The notes: generated by a model not told the origin, from the letters alone. 64,000 bases of DNA from Oscillospiraceae bacterium (GCA_015068645.1 SVKD01000013.1:1-64000); one strand, 5' to 3'; shown: positions 48,995 to 56,249, counted from the stretch's first letter. Translations and numbers: made by a program.

Positions 48995-49366
48995 TTATAT
49001 AACATAATCGGGGTTGCAGAGATGGCACTGATAATGCTCATCGTAATGTAATTCATATTTAGTTCCTTGATAATGTTCTAACACATCATTCAGATTTTTT
49101 TCCATACACTTGTCATAATAAATGAGATAAGTATCATCTGTTTTGCGATAAACAATCCGCCCCCGTGGATAATAATCAAAGTCCACTTGGTATTTGTTTT
49201 CGTAATACTTTCCCCAGATATCGTAGTGGCTGTGAGGATAGTTTAAAAACGTTCCGTAGGGCTCCGATTCCTCGATAGAACAATGATGAAGCAACAGCTC
49301 GCCGTGTACAAAGAAAAACAATCCCGGGCCCGTTTTCAAACGAAATTCATTTACTGTATGATTCAG
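48995..49366 (-). CDS. Small conserved Tyr/His-rich protein, probable CTG start
   Basis: About 123 residues, not assigned to a known function. Distinctive parts are TGPGLFFFVHGELLLHHCS, YPHSHYDIW, DFDYYPRGRIVYR and C-terminal HYQCHLCNP with two cysteines. No ATG or GTG fits: AAGGAGG at the end of the upstream gene is ideally placed (eight bases) for a CTG at 49364-49366, whereas the TTG at 49339 has no ribosome site. The ATG just behind AAGGAGGT opens a frame of only eight codons. It is the last gene of a four-gene operon. Confidence 0.7.
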   Translation of the reverse strand: MNHTVNEFRLKTGPGLFFFVHGELLLHHCSIEESEPYGTFLNYPHSHYDIWGKYYENKYQVDFDYYPRGRIVYRKTDDTYLIYYDKCMEKNLNDVLEHYQGTKYELHYDEHYQCHLCNPDYVI

Positions 49367-49369
49367 CGT

Positions 49370-50569
49370 TCATACCTCCTTAGAAATTATCGATTTAAAT
49401 TCAGCAGGATAGAATGTTTTGTACCAAATCAGCTTGCAAACATTCAGAATCCATTCTGTTGTATGTGCCTTGGGAAACAAATATAACACATTTTTCATAG
49501 ATTCTATGTAACTTTGCGGTACGCCGTGGGAAGACGTCAGTTGAAGCAGTTCTTCGGAGAATTTTACAGCTTTTCCTTTACGAACGATTTCGGCAAAGCG
49601 AAAAGCCTCCGGTTTGGAGAGTCCAAGACGACGTAAATCCGTCATAACATCATCACGAAATGCGATCATGTCCCGATAAGATGTTCCTTCGTTCAACAGT
49701 TCTTTGATATCATTAACCCAGGTTCCTTGTTTTAAACCGGAGAGTGTTACCATATCAGAGAAATTTTTTGGTAACATTTTTTGATAATAGTCTTTTTCCA
49801 GAGGAATTCCCTCAAAATCTCCGTTTACGAAAAAGGAAGCGATATCAATTTGTGTTGGGTCGATATTTTCTGCAGGGATACCTGTTGCAGTTTCCAATTT
49901 TTTTAACAACGGAATAATATCTGATGATATTAGTATGAGTTCCGTTTTGATATTTGTTTTTGCTAATTCTTCCTCGGAAGTAAGAAACGTCTTTAAATAA
50001 TCTACCAGTTCCTGTTGGTCTTTGAAATCAATATCGAATTCAATGATAGGCAGTTTGCTGCCGTCAGAACCAAGCAGAAATTCGTAATCCAGATGGTTTC
50101 CGTCACTTGTCAGTTTGGCACCGCATTTGGGACATTTTGCATCAATATCAGGATGAAGCAAATCAAAACCGGATTTGCAGTCTGCGTCTATTACAAATTC
50201 CACAAATTTACACACGGGACAGTAGTAGTGTGGTGGCAGAGGATTTACTGGTGTCACTCCTCCCAGATACATTACCAAAGAATTCCCCGCGCAACCTCTG
50301 GTTAGCAATATGGAATTTAGTTCTTTGCATTTTTCGGAAAGTTTTATGGGAAGTAAGTACATGTGTTCCAAACAGTACTTCCCGATTTGATGTAGTTCTT
50401 CCTGTAAACGGCTTTCGATTTGTTTGGGTAACGGCTTTCCGTATTTTTCATAAGCTCCATCATAACATACGGACTCTAGTTCTTCTTTTGCATTAGGGAT
50501 ATAAAAACGGTAGGGGAGACGAATTATTCCGGTTTCTTTAATGATTTCTTCCGGTTCGATTGTATTCAT
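49370..50569 (-). CDS. Stand-alone PolC-derived protein (truncated DNA polymerase III alpha homologue)
   Basis: The 399 residues align, by my reading, with two separate parts of PolC-type DNA polymerase III. Residues 30-195 match the palm region: AYEKYGKPLPKQIESRLQEEL, RGCAGNSLV, NPLPPHYYCPVC, SGFDL, CPKCG, DYEFLLG and a DID pair (Asp179/Asp181). Residues 215-390 match the far C-terminal part: SGLKQGTWV, FRDDVMTDLRRLGL, RKGKAV, GVPQSYIESMKNVLYLFPKAH. The exonuclease, PHP and roughly the fingers region between the two parts are absent. Polymerase activity is unlikely; a DNA-binding or regulatory role is inferred. It sits in an operon with a uracil-DNA-glycosylase-fold gene. Confidence 0.75.
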   Translation of the reverse strand: MNTIEPEEIIKETGIIRLPYRFYIPNAKEELESVCYDGAYEKYGKPLPKQIESRLQEELHQIGKYCLEHMYLLPIKLSEKCKELNSILLTRGCAGNSLVMYLGGVTPVNPLPPHYYCPVCKFVEFVIDADCKSGFDLLHPDIDAKCPKCGAKLTSDGNHLDYEFLLGSDGSKLPIIEFDIDFKDQQELVDYLKTFLTSEEELAKTNIKTELILISSDIIPLLKKLETATGIPAENIDPTQIDIASFFVNGDFEGIPLEKDYYQKMLPKNFSDMVTLSGLKQGTWVNDIKELLNEGTSYRDMIAFRDDVMTDLRRLGLSKPEAFRFAEIVRKGKAVKFSEELLQLTSSHGVPQSYIESMKNVLYLFPKAHTTEWILNVCKLIWYKTFYPAEFKSIISKEV

Positions 50570-50587
50570 TTTATCCTCCTGATGAGA

Positions 50588-51268
50588 TTATTTTAAATTT
50601 GAGTATACTTCTTTGAAATATGCAAAGAGAACAGGATAACCAGTATAACTTCCGGGATGATACATTTCTACAAATTTGGTTTTATCATTTGTAAAATACT
50701 TTGCCCCTGATGGAAGAGTGATTTCATCACAATTCTCATATTGGTCACGGATATGGTAATATGTTCCACAGCAAACAACAATATCAGGTTCAATGATATC
50801 AAGTTCCTTTTGTGTATAATCATAATATTGTTTAACTGCTTTTGCCAGTTTATTATTTAATTCATCTTGGTTATTAACACCCTTTCCATGTTCTTTCGCA
50901 AGATTTACAACAGCAATTTTTTTCAAATATTTGCACATAGACATGTCAATCTCAAACTTTTCATCACAACAATCTTTAAAAGATATGTTCGGATCTTCTG
51001 TAATTCGTTTCCACATGCACAACACTTTCCACATTTTTCCGAAGTTACTTTCTTCGTTTGCGGTATTTAAAAGATTGTTACGCACATTAGATTCTTCTGG
51101 CTTTTCAGCATTTGCATCTTTCAAGAGGAAAGCAACTTTCAAATTTTGATTTTCGAATTCTATTTCATCAACAATTCCATCCTCGCAAAAAATCTCGAAT
51201 TTTTTACCATCAAATTCCTTTTGTTTCCACTCATCAAATAATTCGTTTAATTGTTCGGTTTTGTTCAT
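50588..51268 (-). CDS. Uracil-DNA glycosylase-fold protein
   Basis: A 226-residue protein of a UDG-superfamily branch without defined function. The motifs are KVAFLLKDANAEKPEES (motif-1-like, about residues 44-60), KIAVVNLAKEHGKG (about 115), IIEPDIVVCCGTYYHI (about 158) and the C-terminal VEMYHPGSYTGYP, which stands where glycosylases have HPS. The catalytic Asp/His of true UDG is not obvious. It lies three bases behind the phosphatase gene and 18 bases before the PolC-like gene, so a nucleic-acid role is plausible. Confidence 0.65.
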   Translation of the reverse strand: MNKTEQLNELFDEWKQKEFDGKKFEIFCEDGIVDEIEFENQNLKVAFLLKDANAEKPEESNVRNNLLNTANEESNFGKMWKVLCMWKRITEDPNISFKDCCDEKFEIDMSMCKYLKKIAVVNLAKEHGKGVNNQDELNNKLAKAVKQYYDYTQKELDIIEPDIVVCCGTYYHIRDQYENCDEITLPSGAKYFTNDKTKFVEMYHPGSYTGYPVLFAYFKEVYSNLK

Positions 51269-51271
51269 AAT

Positions 51272-51727
51272 TTAATTTCCTCCTTGTTCTTTCAGTGCGT
51301 TCAGCACTTTATTAAAAACTAATTGATTGGGATAATATCTGTAATCAGCAAAAACAGAGATTCCCGAGTGATCAAAGTATTCCTTGATAGCGGCAGCACA
51401 AGCAGCACTTCTGCTTTGACCATATTCACATTGACAGATGATGTCCAGTCCGTCTTGTTTGGCAGATAAGATATACTGTGCCAATTCGTTCGCTTCGGGA
51501 AGGTAAGTATCGTAGGTAAGTCCGTAATCTTCCAAAATGTCAATGTCGATATCACGAACAGCAACACGGAACAGTCGTTCGCACTTGCCTTGGTAATCCA
51601 CAGGGCCATAGTCGTCCTTAAGTCGTTTGGAAGGCGGATCGTAGAAACTGATCACGGCAGTATTTTTAGGAAATTGGTTTGCGATTAATTCTTTTGCGAC
51701 TTTTCTGGAAATGATAGAAACGTGCAT
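51272..51727 (-). CDS. Dual-specificity/tyrosine phosphatase-like CX5R protein
   Basis: A 151-residue protein. CEYGQSRSAACAAAI (about residues 99-113) is a CX5RS phosphatase P-loop followed by the usual helix. The N-terminal half has SFYDPP and YQGKCERLFRVAVRDIDID, which resemble Tyr-phosphatase-like proteins of phages and mobile islands. It opens the operon of four minus-strand genes. Its substrate could be a protein, an RNA 5' end or a nucleotide; the sequence does not decide. Confidence 0.75.
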   Translation of the reverse strand: MHVSIISRKVAKELIANQFPKNTAVISFYDPPSKRLKDDYGPVDYQGKCERLFRVAVRDIDIDILEDYGLTYDTYLPEANELAQYILSAKQDGLDIICQCEYGQSRSAACAAAIKEYFDHSGISVFADYRYYPNQLVFNKVLNALKEQGGN

Positions 51728-52086
51728 TGAATCCCTCCATTTTTTGTTTGTTTTTCTCTTATTTGAGATTTATTTAGTTTTTGCTAAGGTGTTGCGAATG
51801 ATATTTTTCTTATCTGATTTTTTCATAAATTACTTCCTGATTGGATTTGAATATTTATTCATATGTTTTCGGACTGTGATTTTGGTGACTCGAAAAATAA
51901 ATCCCCCTACTATATATAATTCGTAAAAAAATTGCATTTCCCTCTTTTTTCCGGAAAATAATTAAAAAATGTCAAAAAAAACGCCATTTTATTACAAAAA
52001 ATTCCAAATATAGAAAAAATGCAATGAACTTCATTGAATCAACCAACTGCATATAAATTCATATATTTTAAAATTTTAGAATAAAT

Positions 52087-52293
52087 ATGCTTTTGTTTGC
52101 GGAAAAATCATTCGGGTTTTGGAAGGTGGAAGAGAGGGACAATTTTAACGGCGACGGAAAAGAGGATATGGCGGAACATTATACCTTTTCAAAATTCGTT
52201 TATGACAAGGGAATCAGACAAAAAGGTAGAACAGCGCACAAAAAAAGCCCGTACCCCTTGCAGTTACAGGCTTTTCGGTGGCAGGTGCAGTAG
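52087..52293 (+). pseudogene. Decayed copy of the EF-hand-like small gene
   Basis: The frame contains FGFW ... NFNGDGKEDMAEH, paralleling GGFW ... DFNGDGKEDLAEQ in the intact gene at 53708. It has no ribosome site, and the sequence after the motif does not match. The last codons run into the tRNA-like fragment. It looks like an abandoned paralogue. Confidence 0.4.
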
Positions 52294-52315
52294 GATTTGA
52301 AGAGGATTTGCACCT
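52278..52315 (-). other. tRNA 3'-end-like fragment, possible attachment site
   Basis: On the minus strand TTCAAATCCTACTGCACCTGCCA looks like a T-loop, T-arm and acceptor 3' strand of a tRNA. AGGTGCA and TGCACCT (52283-52289, 52309-52315) pair as an acceptor stem with no tRNA body between. Such fragments are typical scars of tyrosine-integrase insertion, but no integrase gene is near. Confidence 0.4.
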
Positions 52316-52316
52316 T

Positions 52317-52358
52317 TTTATCTCGCTTTATCTTGTGTTATTTCGTGTTATCTTGTTC
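52317..52358. repeat. Four imperfect direct repeats of about ten bases
   Basis: TTATCTCGCT, TTATCTTGTG, TTATTTCGTG and TTATCTTGTT follow one another at helical spacing next to the tRNA-like fragment. They could be arm-type sites of a lost integrase. Confidence 0.5.
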
Positions 52359-52451
52359 CTCGAAAAACGTTGGTATCACTGGATTTTCAAAACCTCTTGC
52401 CTCAAAATTCCTAATTCTCGGATTTTTTAGAAAAATCGAAATTTTTGACAA

Positions 52452-52486
52452 AAAGTTAGAACAAAGTTAGAACAAAAGTTAGAACA
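52452..52486. repeat. GTTAGAACA direct repeats
   Basis: GTTAGAACA at 52455, 52466 and 52478 (periods 11 and 12), with a fourth GTTAGAAC at 52661. They look iteron-like or like regulator sites; no replication gene is adjacent. Confidence 0.6.
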
Positions 52487-52523
52487 AACACCCCCTTCAT
52501 ACACGCAACAAATGTTATAAAAA

Positions 52524-52570
52524 AAGAAAGTCCCTGTAACGTCGAAAAACGATGCGACAGGGACTTTTTT
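52524..52570. terminator. Terminator-like hairpin in the gene-poor stretch
   Basis: AAGTCCCTGT / ACAGGGACTT with a 19-base loop, A-run before and TTTTTT after. It has no gene directly upstream. Confidence 0.7.
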
Positions 52571-52742
52571 GCCACTTGAAGCAAGTTGTCATACATTGTG
52601 ATTTTAAACAACATGTGACGTCAAAAAATGCAGAATTTTAACCCTCGTTTTTTACCAAAAGTTAGAACTGTCCTACAGAATGTCGGAAAACCGTTTTTTA
52701 TGACGATTTTCCGATAAAATTATATTGCGAAAGATAAATATT

Positions 52743-52771
52743 CCAGCAACATTGGGTAACTTTGTTGCTGG
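52743..52771. terminator. Hairpin downstream of the DUF2188 gene pair
   Basis: CCAGCAAC / GTTGCTGG with a 13-base loop. It lies behind the converging end of the minus-strand small genes and may terminate them; the U-tract is poor. Confidence 0.4.
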
Positions 52772-52847
52772 GGCGTTTTGCTGTTGTTAGTTATCATATA
52801 GGGTGGATTACCACCAATAAGATTAACTTACATATTTTCAGATGACT

Positions 52848-53072
52848 TTATCCTTTTGGGGGGAATGGGTCTCTTCCATAGGAGTTTTTTTCTCTGATTC
52901 GTCCGTTTGTTCCGTGAATAACTAGTTCTGAATTTTGATTTCGAGCAATCTCTCGACCAATCGCAATTGCACTGTTCTGAGTGGTTGTCCTCACGGTAGC
53001 TCTGGAATTTCCAGCGCCTTTGACTTGCCATCCACCATTCGGATGAGGCGTAATGTGCTGATTTTTATTCAT
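52848..53072 (-). CDS. DUF2188 domain protein
   Basis: A 74-residue protein made almost entirely of DUF2188: NQHITPHPNGGWQVKGAGNSRAT, then AIAIGREIARNQNSELVIHG-type sequence and REKNSYGRDPFPPKG at the end. The family is small, widespread and often found near phage or defence genes; its function is unknown. GGAGGGTAC lies before the ATG. It is 11 bases behind another small gene. Confidence 0.88.
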   Translation of the reverse strand: MNKNQHITPHPNGGWQVKGAGNSRATVRTTTQNSAIAIGREIARNQNSELVIHGTNGRIREKNSYGRDPFPPKG

Positions 53073-53083
53073 AAGTACCCTCC

Positions 53084-53296
53084 TTAACCATGATGAATGT
53101 TATTGCAACAGTAGTAACAGCCATCTGCATTTGGAAATCCATTACATCTGGCATATTGAAGTGCTTCGTACTCTGATGTAAACCAGCCCAACGTTATTCT
53201 ATTGTGTGATGCTGGTAGATGCTCACACACAAAAAAATTGTGAATCTCGTTTCTACCGTTTTCATCGGCATTTTGATTAATAATAAAATAATACAT
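53084..53296 (-). CDS. Small Cys-rich protein
   Basis: A 70-residue protein without known function. The central ITLGWFTSEYEALQYARCNGFPNADGCYYCC is reminiscent of small Firmicutes proteins ending in a GCYYCC motif; three clustered cysteines and two C-terminal histidines could bind metal. AAGGATG lies before the ATG. It probably forms one transcript with the DUF2188 gene. Confidence 0.65.
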   Translation of the reverse strand: MYYFIINQNADENGRNEIHNFFVCEHLPASHNRITLGWFTSEYEALQYARCNGFPNADGCYYCCNNIHHG

Positions 53297-53410
53297 ATTT
53301 TATCATCCTTTCTGTTTTAAAATTAAATTTGGATAATCTATAGACTACCACACAAAAAAACTTGCTTGTCAAAAAACAACTCCTTTCCAGCAAAAAATAC
53401 CTCGAAAGTA

Positions 53411-53525
53411 TTGACAACCAAGTTTAAAGATGATAAAATATATAAAACCTTTGTTCAATCATTTATTTGGTTGGACTTTCAAGACTCCGACGATATTGCC
53501 GTATCATCGGGGTTTTGTCTTTTTG
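53411..53525 (+). ncRNA. Candidate small RNA with its own promoter and terminator
   Basis: TTGACA-N17-TAAAAT (53411-53439) predicts transcription from about 53446. The RNA of about 80 bases contains no ribosome site or frame and ends in a hairpin, CCGACGATA / TATCATCGG with one mismatch, followed by GGTTTTGTCTTTTT (to about 53525). This promoter-hairpin-U-tract unit fills the 411-base gap between the small minus-strand gene and the EF-hand-like gene (53297-53707). Confidence 0.5.
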
Positions 53526-53707
53526 TGTAAGCAGATGATTTCACATATTATTCTCCAATTATATCAGATTTTGTGTGTAAAGTCAAGAGGATTAGCGTAA
53601 TATTTTAAAATTTTATATAAACAAAAGTACAAGATGTTGTGTTTTAATGCTTGAATCAATCACAAGATATTGTGATTTTTGTTTATCTTGGTTTGGAGGA
53701 CTTCGAT

Positions 53708-53902
53708 ATGTCAAAGGGTGGATTTTGGGGCAATCACTTTGGCGGATTGCTCGATTTTAACGGTGACGGAAAAGAAGACTTAGCAGAACAGTTCCTCGGA
53801 TATAAAATGTTTGAGGAATGTACATCCAATAATGATTCTTACGACGAGTTCGACGATGAGGACGATTTTGATTTAGACGAAGACGATCTGGACGAACTCT
53901 AG
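53708..53902 (+). CDS. Small acidic protein with EF-hand-like motif
   Basis: A 64-residue protein. DFNGDGKEDLAEQ is a calcium-binding-type loop (EF-hand/dockerin-like), followed by an acidic tail with many Asp and Glu (DEFDDEDDFDLDEDDLDEL). I start at ATG 53708 because GGAGG lies eight bases before it; an in-frame ATG at 53651 has none. Proteins of this kind with a single DFNGDGK motif are common in Firmicutes and have no known function. Confidence 0.75.
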   Translation: MSKGGFWGNHFGGLLDFNGDGKEDLAEQFLGYKMFEECTSNNDSYDEFDDEDDFDLDEDDLDEL

Positions 53903-53919
53903 GAATCAGAATAACAAAT

Positions 53920-53960
53920 AAAAAATGGAAACAGCACAAAGAATGCTGTTTCCATTTTTT
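53920..53960 (+). terminator. Terminator after the EF-hand-like gene
   Basis: AAAATGGAAACAGCA / TGCTGTTTCCATTTTTT stem with a short loop and U-tract. Confidence 0.9.
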
Positions 53961-53968
53961 AATATAAT

Positions 53969-53997
53969 TTGACATTCCGACAATAGTTTGCTACAAT
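53969..53997 (+). promoter_or_regulatory. Promoter of the macro-domain gene
   Basis: TTGACA-N17-TACAAT, 37 bases upstream of the ATG. Confidence 0.8.
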
Positions 53998-54034
53998 GGT
54001 AATATACTAAACGAATAGATTTTGAGGTGATTTT

Positions 54035-55075
54035 ATGCCACTGCAAATTATCAGACAAGATATTACCAAAATGAAGGTTGACGCCATTGTAAACACCACC
54101 AACACGGAAATGATTGGATACAGTGGCGTTGATTATGCTGTCCATCAAGGAGCAGGGAAGGAACTGGACATCGAATGTGCCAGAATTGCTCCTCTCGGCC
54201 TTGGAATGGCGAAAATCACCAAGGGATACAACTTAGATGCCAAATATATTATCCACACGTCTGGGCCCATCTGGGAAGGTGGATTGCTTGGGGAAAGTAT
54301 CATCTTAAAATCCTGTTATCTGGAATCCTTGAAACTGGCGGTTCAGAATGGATGCACTTCCGTTGCATTTCCGTTGATTTCGTCAGGTGTTTACGGTTAT
54401 CCCAAAGATCAGGTTTTAAAATTTGCAGTACAAGTTATCACCGAATTTTTGTTTGAACACGAGTTGATGGTGTACCTGTGTGTGTATGACAAAACTTCCT
54501 ACGAATTCAGCCGACAACTCTTCACGGAAATCCGTGATTTTATTGATGACGATTACGCAGAAGACCACCACGGCGATTGTCTGGAAGAACTTGATACGTT
54601 TGAAGACTTCAGAGGAGCTTTCCGTCCCAAGAAAACTATAGAATATGCTTGTATGGAAGCAACACCGATGATGTCTGCACCTCCGATGACTAGTGCCACA
54701 GATAAGTCGTTGGATGAGTATATGAAGGAAATGGATAAATCCTTCGCCTTCAAACTCTTTGACTTGATTGACGAGCGTGGTATGACCGATGTGGAGTGTT
54801 ACAAGAAAGCCAATGTGGATAAGAAAACATTTTCCAAAATCAAATGTCATCCCGATACATACCGTCCGTCCAAACAGACCGCCGTTGCCTTTGCAATCGC
54901 ACTAAAATTGAATCTGGACGAAACCCAGGATTTGCTGTCTTCTGCAGGACTTACCTTATCCCGAAGCTTCACATTTGATAAAATTATTCGCTATTTTATC
55001 CAAAAAGAAATTTACGATATTTTCGAAATCAACGAAGCACTGTTTGAGTTTGATCAAGTGCTTTTGGGGGTATAG
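54035..55075 (+). CDS. Macro domain protein with C-terminal helical domain
   Basis: The first 165 residues are a macro domain, which binds ADP-ribose and often removes it from proteins or hydrolyses O-acetyl-ADP-ribose. Motifs: DAIVNTTNTEMIGYSGVDYAVHQGAG (about 16-41) and PLISSGVYGYPKDQ (about 114-127). After an acidic linker (about 170-230) the C-terminus (about 235-346) is helical and HTH-like (DVECYKKANVDKKTFSKIKCH, TAVAFAIALKLNLDETQDLL), suggesting DNA binding. AGGTGA precedes the ATG. The GIY-YIG gene follows after one base. Confidence 0.88.
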   Translation: MPLQIIRQDITKMKVDAIVNTTNTEMIGYSGVDYAVHQGAGKELDIECARIAPLGLGMAKITKGYNLDAKYIIHTSGPIWEGGLLGESIILKSCYLESLKLAVQNGCTSVAFPLISSGVYGYPKDQVLKFAVQVITEFLFEHELMVYLCVYDKTSYEFSRQLFTEIRDFIDDDYAEDHHGDCLEELDTFEDFRGAFRPKKTIEYACMEATPMMSAPPMTSATDKSLDEYMKEMDKSFAFKLFDLIDERGMTDVECYKKANVDKKTFSKIKCHPDTYRPSKQTAVAFAIALKLNLDETQDLLSSAGLTLSRSFTFDKIIRYFIQKEIYDIFEINEALFEFDQVLLGV

Positions 55076-55076
55076 A

Positions 55077-55484
55077 ATGAATAGAATTAATGAGATACCA
55101 AAAATTTATGAATTGATGGTAAAGTCCAAAAAACATTATTTTAATGAATTGAAACCATCACATCTTGAAGAGAATTTATCCGTAGTATATGCGATAACAA
55201 ATTTTAAAACAAATCAAGTTTTATATGTAGGGAAAACAACAAGATTACGCCGGCGTTTATACACCAATCATTTGATGGGACCTCTTGTAAATGCACGATT
55301 GAAGAAATATTTAATAGATGATCCGGAAATTGAGCATGTAGTTGATTTAGTCACGGCAAAACAATTTTTGAAAGATAACTGTTATTTTCAATATGTGGTT
55401 GAAACCGACATGAGAAAACGCGGACAGCTTGAAGGATTGTTTAGTTTTTTGTTAGATGTTAGATATGTAGACAAAGAACATTAA
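55077..55484 (+). CDS. GIY-YIG nuclease-like protein
   Basis: A 135-residue protein. VVYAITNFKTNQVLYVGKTTRLRRRL (about 43-68) is the GIY-YIG core (here Y-A-I and L-Y-V-G), with the conserved Arg in RRRL and a Glu in QLEGLFSFLL near residue 122. Such domains cut or nick DNA. The start is ATG 55077, with GGGGG six bases upstream and one base after the macro gene stop. The two genes therefore seem coupled. Confidence 0.75.
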   Translation: MNRINEIPKIYELMVKSKKHYFNELKPSHLEENLSVVYAITNFKTNQVLYVGKTTRLRRRLYTNHLMGPLVNARLKKYLIDDPEIEHVVDLVTAKQFLKDNCYFQYVVETDMRKRGQLEGLFSFLLDVRYVDKEH

Positions 55485-55524
55485 AAGTCTCTCACCAAGC
55501 GACCAATTGAACAGTAAAACAATG

Positions 55525-55573
55525 TATAATGTGATTGTAAGGTAACAAAACCCGACAATCACATTATTTTTTT
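55525..55573 (+). terminator. Terminator hairpin with an embedded -10 box upstream of the VWA gene
   Basis: ATAATGTGATTG (55526-55537) pairs perfectly with CAATCACATTAT (55556-55567), and TTTTTTT runs straight into the GGAGG of the VWA gene. TATAAT (55525-55530) overlaps the first arm. Read-through from the upstream genes would terminate, while a transcript starting in the loop would escape. Confidence 0.65.
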
Positions 55574-55586
55574 GGAGGTATTTACA

Positions 55587-56249
55587 ATGGAAAAAATGAA
55601 AAACGGTATTACTGAATTGGTATTTATTTTAGACAGAAGCGGTTCTATGGCAGGGTTAGAGAGTGACACCATCGGCGGATTCAATGCCATGATTGAAAAA
55701 CAGAAAAAAGAGAACGGCGAATGTTATGTATCTACCGTACTGTTTGATAATGTATCTGAAGTGTTGCACGACCGCGTGAAGCTTGACCACATCAAACCGA
55801 TGACCGATCGAGAATACACCGTCCGTGGATGCACAGCACTTATTGATGCTTTAGGCGGTGCTATCCGTCATATCGGTAACATCCATAAGTATGCTAGACC
55901 CGAAGACATTCCTGAACACACCATGTTTATTATCACAACCGACGGGATGGAAAACGCCAGCCACCGTTATAACAGTGACCAGGTGAAAGCGATGATTGAA
56001 CGCCAGAAAGAGCAGTATGGCTGGGAATTTCTGTTTATTGGCGCCAACATTGATGCGGTGGAAACTGCAAGACGCTACGGCATTGACGAAGACAGAGCAG
56101 TAAATTACCACGCTGATCCCAAAGGAACTGCTTGTCTGTACGAAAGTGTATCCAATGTGGTGTGCAGTGTCAGAATGGGTTGTGATATCGAGGATAACTG
56201 GAGTGATAAACTGAAAAAAGACTACCAAAGCAGAGGCAAGAAAAGATAA
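55587..56249 (+). CDS. VWA domain protein (TerY-like)
   Basis: A 220-residue von Willebrand factor A domain. The MIDAS motif DRSGSM (about residues 14-19), the Thr in GCTALIDALG (about 84) and the TTDGMENAS loop (about 113) are complete, so it should bind a divalent metal and a partner protein. It resembles TerY of stress and defence clusters. ATG 55587 is preferred to TTG 55572, because GGAGG is eight bases upstream of the ATG and would lie inside the longer frame. Partners could be the macro protein or the operon downstream. Confidence 0.85.
   Translation: MEKMKNGITELVFILDRSGSMAGLESDTIGGFNAMIEKQKKENGECYVSTVLFDNVSEVLHDRVKLDHIKPMTDREYTVRGCTALIDALGGAIRHIGNIHKYARPEDIPEHTMFIITTDGMENASHRYNSDQVKAMIERQKEQYGWEFLFIGANIDAVETARRYGIDEDRAVNYHADPKGTACLYESVSNVVCSVRMGCDIEDNWSDKLKKDYQSRGKKR

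Larger units (their letters stand above)
51728..52847. other. Gene-poor stretch with repeats and an integration-scar-like segment
   Basis: Very AT-rich, with no intact gene that I can support. It contains a decayed EF-hand-like frame (52087-52293), a tRNA-3'-end-like fragment (52278-52315), imperfect ten-base repeats (52317-52358), GTTAGAACA repeats (52455-52486, 52661), a terminator hairpin (52524-52570) and a second hairpin (52743-52771). Confidence 0.6.

Noticed and set aside
48853-49002. Plus-strand open stretch reading RIYWDSANNELHMPMVFD
   Set aside because: It has no start or ribosome site and overlaps the end of an operon in antisense; too short to support as a gene remnant.
51711-51926. 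Plus-strand Phe-rich 71-codon frame
   Set aside because: It overlaps the start of the CX5R phosphatase gene in antisense and has no ribosome site.
52250-52320. A complete tRNA gene
   Set aside because: Only acceptor and T-arm-like parts are present; there is no D-arm or anticodon arm.
52452-52486. CRISPR array
   Set aside because: The repeats are nine bases with two to three bases between; there are no spacers or cas genes.
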